Source: Bryobacterales bacterium (GTDB lineage Bacteria > Acidobacteriota > Terriglobia > Bryobacterales > Bryobacteraceae). Taken from it: 64,000 nucleotides of DNA. Position numbers and translations under genes: made by a program. The notes below the pieces were generated by a model that had not been told where the DNA came from, made no database searches, and saw nothing but the letters and a program-made list of their open reading frames with translations. This document shows, piece by piece, positions 60,864 to 64,000 of this stretch (positions within the stretch are counted from its first letter, which is position 1; each line of letters starts with the position of its first letter). Where the stretch lies: positions 62,001 to 126,000 of the forward strand of contig JADZBH010000005.1 of NCBI GenBank assembly GCA_020852175.1, in the 5' to 3' direction.

Positions 60864-61856
60864 ATGCGTTTGCTTGTTTTCATGATTCTCGCCGCGGCCG
60901 CCCTCAGCGGCCAGACACCGCGGCTCCTCGTGCTCGAGAAGGGAGCCAGCGCGCTTGGCTACTACACTCTGGAAGGGCAACGCGTGGGGGAGGTGAAAGT
61001 TGGTGTTCACCCGCACGAAATGGCAGCCTCGCCCGACGGCCGTTTCGTTTACATCACCGACAACGGCGCCATGCGCATCGAGGATGCGGGCAAAGGGGGC
61101 AATACGGTCTCCATCGTGGACGTTCCCGGACGCCGGCGCATCGGCGTCATCAAGCTGGATCAGTTCTTCCGGCCCCATGGCATCGACCTTGACCCCACCA
61201 CGAACCGTCTGGCCATCACGGTGGAAAACCCCGATCAGTTTCTACTCCTCGATATTCGCGACCGCCGCATCCTTCGCGCGTACGATACCAAGGGAAAGAC
61301 GCCTCACATGGTGCGCTTCGGACCGACAAAGGGCGGGGCCCAATACGCGTACGTGAGCAACTCCGGCTCCGGCACGGTCAGCGCCATTCAATTGGCTACC
61401 GGCGGCGAGATGAAGGTGATGCCCACGGGCGCGCGTCCGGAAGGCAGCGTGCTTTCAGTGAACCAGAGTGAGTTGTATGTGACCAACCGCGAGTCCGGCA
61501 CCATCACCGTCATTGACACCGCAAGGCACGCGCAGATTGGCGAGATCAGGACGGGAGGCAAGGGTCCGGTACGTTGCGATGTCACGCCTGATGGCCGGTA
61601 TCTCGTCTACGCGCTGATGCACGATCACAAGATCGAGATAGCCGATCTGGAAACGCGCCGTCCCGTTGCCCAAATCGCGGTGGAGGGTGAGCCGATTTCG
61701 CTGTCGGTTTCCGCCGACGGCCAGTACGCCTTTGCCTCATCCGAGGAGATCGACATGGTGCACGTGATTTCGCTGAAAACCCGCAAACTGGTGCGCAGCT
61801 TCAAGACGCCCAAGGGCGCCGGACCCGATCCCGTTCTGATGGTGAAGGCAAAATGA
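60864..61856 (+). CDS. Secreted YVTN/YncE-like beta-propeller protein
   Basis: A 330-residue protein with a signal peptide (MRLLVFMILAAAALSGQ). It contains seven-bladed YVTN-type repeats (PHEMAASPDGRFVYITDNG, HGIDLDPTTNRLAITVENPDQFLLLDI, YVTNRESGTITVIDTARHAQIGEIRTGGKGPVRCDVTPDGRYLVYAL). Binding function presumed. The stop overlaps the sulfatase ATG (ATGA), so the two secreted proteins are made together. Confidence 0.9.
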   Translation: MRLLVFMILAAAALSGQTPRLLVLEKGASALGYYTLEGQRVGEVKVGVHPHEMAASPDGRFVYITDNGAMRIEDAGKGGNTVSIVDVPGRRRIGVIKLDQFFRPHGIDLDPTTNRLAITVENPDQFLLLDIRDRRILRAYDTKGKTPHMVRFGPTKGGAQYAYVSNSGSGTVSAIQLATGGEMKVMPTGARPEGSVLSVNQSELYVTNRESGTITVIDTARHAQIGEIRTGGKGPVRCDVTPDGRYLVYALMHDHKIEIADLETRRPVAQIAVEGEPISLSVSADGQYAFASSEEIDMVHVISLKTRKLVRSFKTPKGAGPDPVLMVKAK

Positions 61857-63412
61857 ACCGCCGGCGCCTGATTCAATCGCTTGGAGCGGCTGGATTGAGC
61901 GCGGCTTGCTCGCGAAAGTCCGGGCCCAACCGTCCAAACATCCTGTTCATCCTGGCCGACGATCAATCGTGGCTCCACACTTCGGCGAATGGCGCCAAGG
62001 GCCTGTCCACGCCGGCGCTGGACCGGCTCGCCCGTGAGGGCGTGCGCTTCACGAACTCATTTTCCGCGGCTCCTTCGTGTACGCCCTCGCGCACGGCCAT
62101 CCTGAGCGGACGCCATGTCTGGCAGACCGGAGAGGCGGGCCAGCTTTACGGCGCCATGCCGAAAGAGCTGCCTCTCTACACGCAAATATTGAAAAAGGGC
62201 GGCTATTGGGTAGGCTTCACGGGAAAGGGCTGGGGCCCGGGCGATTGGCGCGCACTAGGGCTGGACCGCAACCCCTGCGGCCGCCAGTTCAATCAGATCA
62301 ACCGTTCGCCCGCCGCGCCGCCGGGACTCGACCAGCGTGATTCTGCCGCCAACTTCGAGGCATTCCTGAAGGAGCGTCCCAGCGGCGATCCCTTCTGCTT
62401 CTGGTTCGGTTCGACGGAGCCGCACCGTGTGTACGACCCCGGGTGCGGCGTGCGAGCGGGCAAGAAACTCGCGGATGTCGAGCTGCCGCCGTTCCTGCCG
62501 GATACTCCCGAGGTTCGCTCCGATATCCTCGACTACTATACGGAAATCGAATGGTTCGATGCGCAGGTGGCCAAATTCCTGAAGATTCTAGAGGAACAGG
62601 GCGAACTCGACAATACGGTCATTGTCGCCACCAGCGACAACGGTATGCCCTTCCCGCGCGCCAAGGCCAACCTGTACGATTGGGGAACCCACATGCCGCT
62701 CGCCATCCGGTGGGGCGGCAAAATAAAGGGCGGCCGCACGGTGGACGACATGGTGAGCCATGTTGATTTCGCGCCGACGTTTCTGGAGCTGGCGGGCATG
62801 AAAGCGCCGGAGGGGATGGCCGGGAAGAGCCTGGTGCCGCTGTTGTATTCCCATCAATCGGGTACGATCGATGCGGCGCGCGAGCATGCCGTCACAGGCA
62901 TGGAGCGCCATGTTGTGGCACGGCCCAATTACGCCGGGTATCCGATGCGCGCTCTGCGAAACCGGCAGTATCTGTACATACGCAACTTCGCGCCGGATGA
63001 ATGGCCCACGGGCGGCGATTTTTTGAGCTCGAACAAAACGACTCACGGCGATATCGACGGCGGACCTTCCAAGGATTCCTTGTTGCTGCCCGCGACCCGG
63101 GTGAAGTTCCGGCGCGAGGTGGATCTGTGCGTGGCCAAGCGCCCCGCCGAGGAGTTGTACGACGTCGCCGCCGACCCGGGCCAGGTGAACAACCTCGCTG
63201 GAAACGGTCTTCACGCAGCATTGAAGCTCGATATGAGCCGGCGTCTCGATGAGTACCTGCGCGCCAAAGGCGATCCGCGGATGAATGGGCAGGATCCCTG
63301 GCGCGCGTATCCTTACCGGCAAACCAACGGTTATGGGGCGTCGTTCAATGCCACCCTGCCGGAGGAAGTGCGGGCCAAGGCAGCGGGGGCCGCGACACAC
63401 AAGCCTGAGTAG
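61853..63412 (+). CDS. Tat-exported sulfatase (type I, formylglycine)
   Basis: A 519-residue sulfatase. MNRRRLIQSLGAAGLSAAC combines a twin-arginine motif with a lipobox (LSAAC), so it is probably a membrane-anchored periplasmic lipoprotein. ILADDQ supplies the first metal aspartates; C76-TPSR is the formylglycine motif, and VATSDNGMPF the second metal site. The C-terminus (AEELYDVAADPGQVNNLA) matches arylsulfatase A-like family S1. It acts on sulfated glycans or steroid/phenol sulfates; the substrate is unknown. An anaerobic or aerobic formylglycine-forming enzyme is not in the window. Confidence 0.94.
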   Translation: MNRRRLIQSLGAAGLSAACSRKSGPNRPNILFILADDQSWLHTSANGAKGLSTPALDRLAREGVRFTNSFSAAPSCTPSRTAILSGRHVWQTGEAGQLYGAMPKELPLYTQILKKGGYWVGFTGKGWGPGDWRALGLDRNPCGRQFNQINRSPAAPPGLDQRDSAANFEAFLKERPSGDPFCFWFGSTEPHRVYDPGCGVRAGKKLADVELPPFLPDTPEVRSDILDYYTEIEWFDAQVAKFLKILEEQGELDNTVIVATSDNGMPFPRAKANLYDWGTHMPLAIRWGGKIKGGRTVDDMVSHVDFAPTFLELAGMKAPEGMAGKSLVPLLYSHQSGTIDAAREHAVTGMERHVVARPNYAGYPMRALRNRQYLYIRNFAPDEWPTGGDFLSSNKTTHGDIDGGPSKDSLLLPATRVKFRREVDLCVAKRPAEELYDVAADPGQVNNLAGNGLHAALKLDMSRRLDEYLRAKGDPRMNGQDPWRAYPYRQTNGYGASFNATLPEEVRAKAAGAATHKPE

Positions 63413-63429
63413 TCGGCACGGGCTGTAAT

Positions 63430-64000
63430 TTAGGCGGAGCCGCGCTTGGCTTCCACAGTTTTTCTATAACTTTCCACCAACGCCTGCGTCCGTTTGGCCA
63501 TGTCCCAGTGTTGTTCCATGGCGCGCCTCGCCCGTGCCGCCATGGCTTCGGCGGCGGTTGGATCCAGGAAGAGGTCCAGTATTCTTTCAGCGAACTCAGC
63601 GGGATCGTCGGCCAACCGGCAAATGCCGCCGTCTTCGCTGGCGATGCCTTCGGCGCCGAGCCGCGTGGAGACGACGGGAATTCCGCTGGCGAACGATTCC
63701 AGCAGCTTCACGCGCACACCGGAGCCGCTGCGGATGGGACACAGGAATACGGCGGCCTGCCGCATGGGCTCATGAATATCTTCGACGTAGCCGCGCAGTT
63801 CGATGGCATCACCCATTTCCGGCAGTGAATGGCGAGGGGGCGGGTCGCTGCCGATCACGGTGAGCTTGGCGCCTGGCTGCTGTCGCAACACAAGGGGCAT
63901 GACGTGATAGACCAGCCATTCCAACGCCTCCACATTCGGTGCATGCCGGAAGCTGCCGAGAAACAGCATCGTGAGTGGCGTGCGGGGGCCGGGGTGATAG
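63430..64000 (-). CDS. Glycosyltransferase family 4, C-terminal part (cut by window edge)
   Basis: A partial protein of about 190 residues, open to the right edge: the frame continues upstream of the internal Met as RTPLT, so the N-terminus is outside. The C-terminal GT-B domain is clear: MLFLGSFRHAPNVEALEWLVYHVMPLVL, LRGYVEDIHEPMRQAAVFLCPIRSGSGVRVKLLESFASGIPVVSTRLGAEG, ending in a basic helix. The convergent sulfatase gene ends 17 bases away. Donor and acceptor unknown. Confidence 0.9.
   Translation of the reverse strand, partial: YHPGPRTPLTMLFLGSFRHAPNVEALEWLVYHVMPLVLRQQPGAKLTVIGSDPPPRHSLPEMGDAIELRGYVEDIHEPMRQAAVFLCPIRSGSGVRVKLLESFASGIPVVSTRLGAEGIASEDGGICRLADDPAEFAERILDLFLDPTAAEAMAARARRAMEQHWDMAKRTQALVESYRKTVEAKRGSA

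Overview
The window reads as a gene-dense, GC-rich chromosomal segment of an Acidobacteriota-like bacterium, most likely the Bryobacterales/Solibacter group. This placement is inferred from gene content: many Tat-exported sugar enzymes, a TonB-receptor-like barrel of the acidobacterial type, CsgG/TPR proteins, PQQ dehydrogenases, and frequent TTG/GTG starts with ATGA/TGATG overlaps. No phylogenetic marker could be searched. Core genes (uvrB, der, rpmH, rnpA, yidD, yidC, khpB/jag, mnmE, gmd, miaA, thiD) confirm a chromosome. I saw no rRNA, tRNA, insertion sequence, prophage or CRISPR array, and no gene-free stretch exceeds about 220 bases.

Layout. 1-3595 (minus) is a three-gene overlapping unit: a D-threonine-aldolase-like PLP enzyme, a class I/II aminotransferase and a FAD-linked 2-hydroxyacid dehydrogenase cut by the left edge. 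3628-11468 holds an SDR, a GH88 hydrolase, a secreted acidobacterial protein, a CDGSH Fe-S protein, a DUF2520-like protein, uvrB and a Tat-exported sugar isomerase. 11465-15353 (minus) holds a glycosyltransferase, a degenerate receiver-GGDEF protein, a sigma-54 activator and RlpA. At 15447-15705 a consensus promoter, a 32-residue lysine/alanine histone-like micro-gene and a terminator form one compact unit. 15709-21854 holds a MidA-type methyltransferase, der, a sigma-factor-like protein, an ALDH7-type dehydrogenase and an SPL-like radical SAM protein. 21894-28462 is a sugar-related block with an oxidoreductase, two leucine-rich-repeat proteins, an enolase-superfamily dehydratase and a beta-propeller.

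28657-33251 is the classical rpmH-rnpA-yidD-yidC-khpB-mnmE cluster, without dnaA upstream. It is followed by gmd and a GDP-fucose-synthase-like gene (GDP-L-fucose supply), a 7Fe ferredoxin, a DinG-like helicase with a MATE exporter, a PafA-like phosphatase, and a five-heme cytochrome c coupled to a PQQ dehydrogenase. 43300-46987 holds a large TPR protein, miaA and a small secreted protein.

47191-55527 is the best candidate for an undescribed system. Seven co-directional genes with short gaps or overlaps encode a CsgG-like/TPR protein, a beta-barrel receptor without obvious plug, a PP2C phosphatase, a membrane-tethered protein, an unknown secreted protein, a choice-of-anchor-D-like protein and ThiD. 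55524-58387 (minus) is a complete protein-thiocarboxylate cysteine pathway (CysM, Mec, CysO, MoeZ) whose CysO ends in Gly-Gly-Arg rather than Gly-Gly. The right end holds a membrane protease, a glycosyltransferase, a beta-propeller coupled to a sulfatase, and a second glycosyltransferase cut by the edge.
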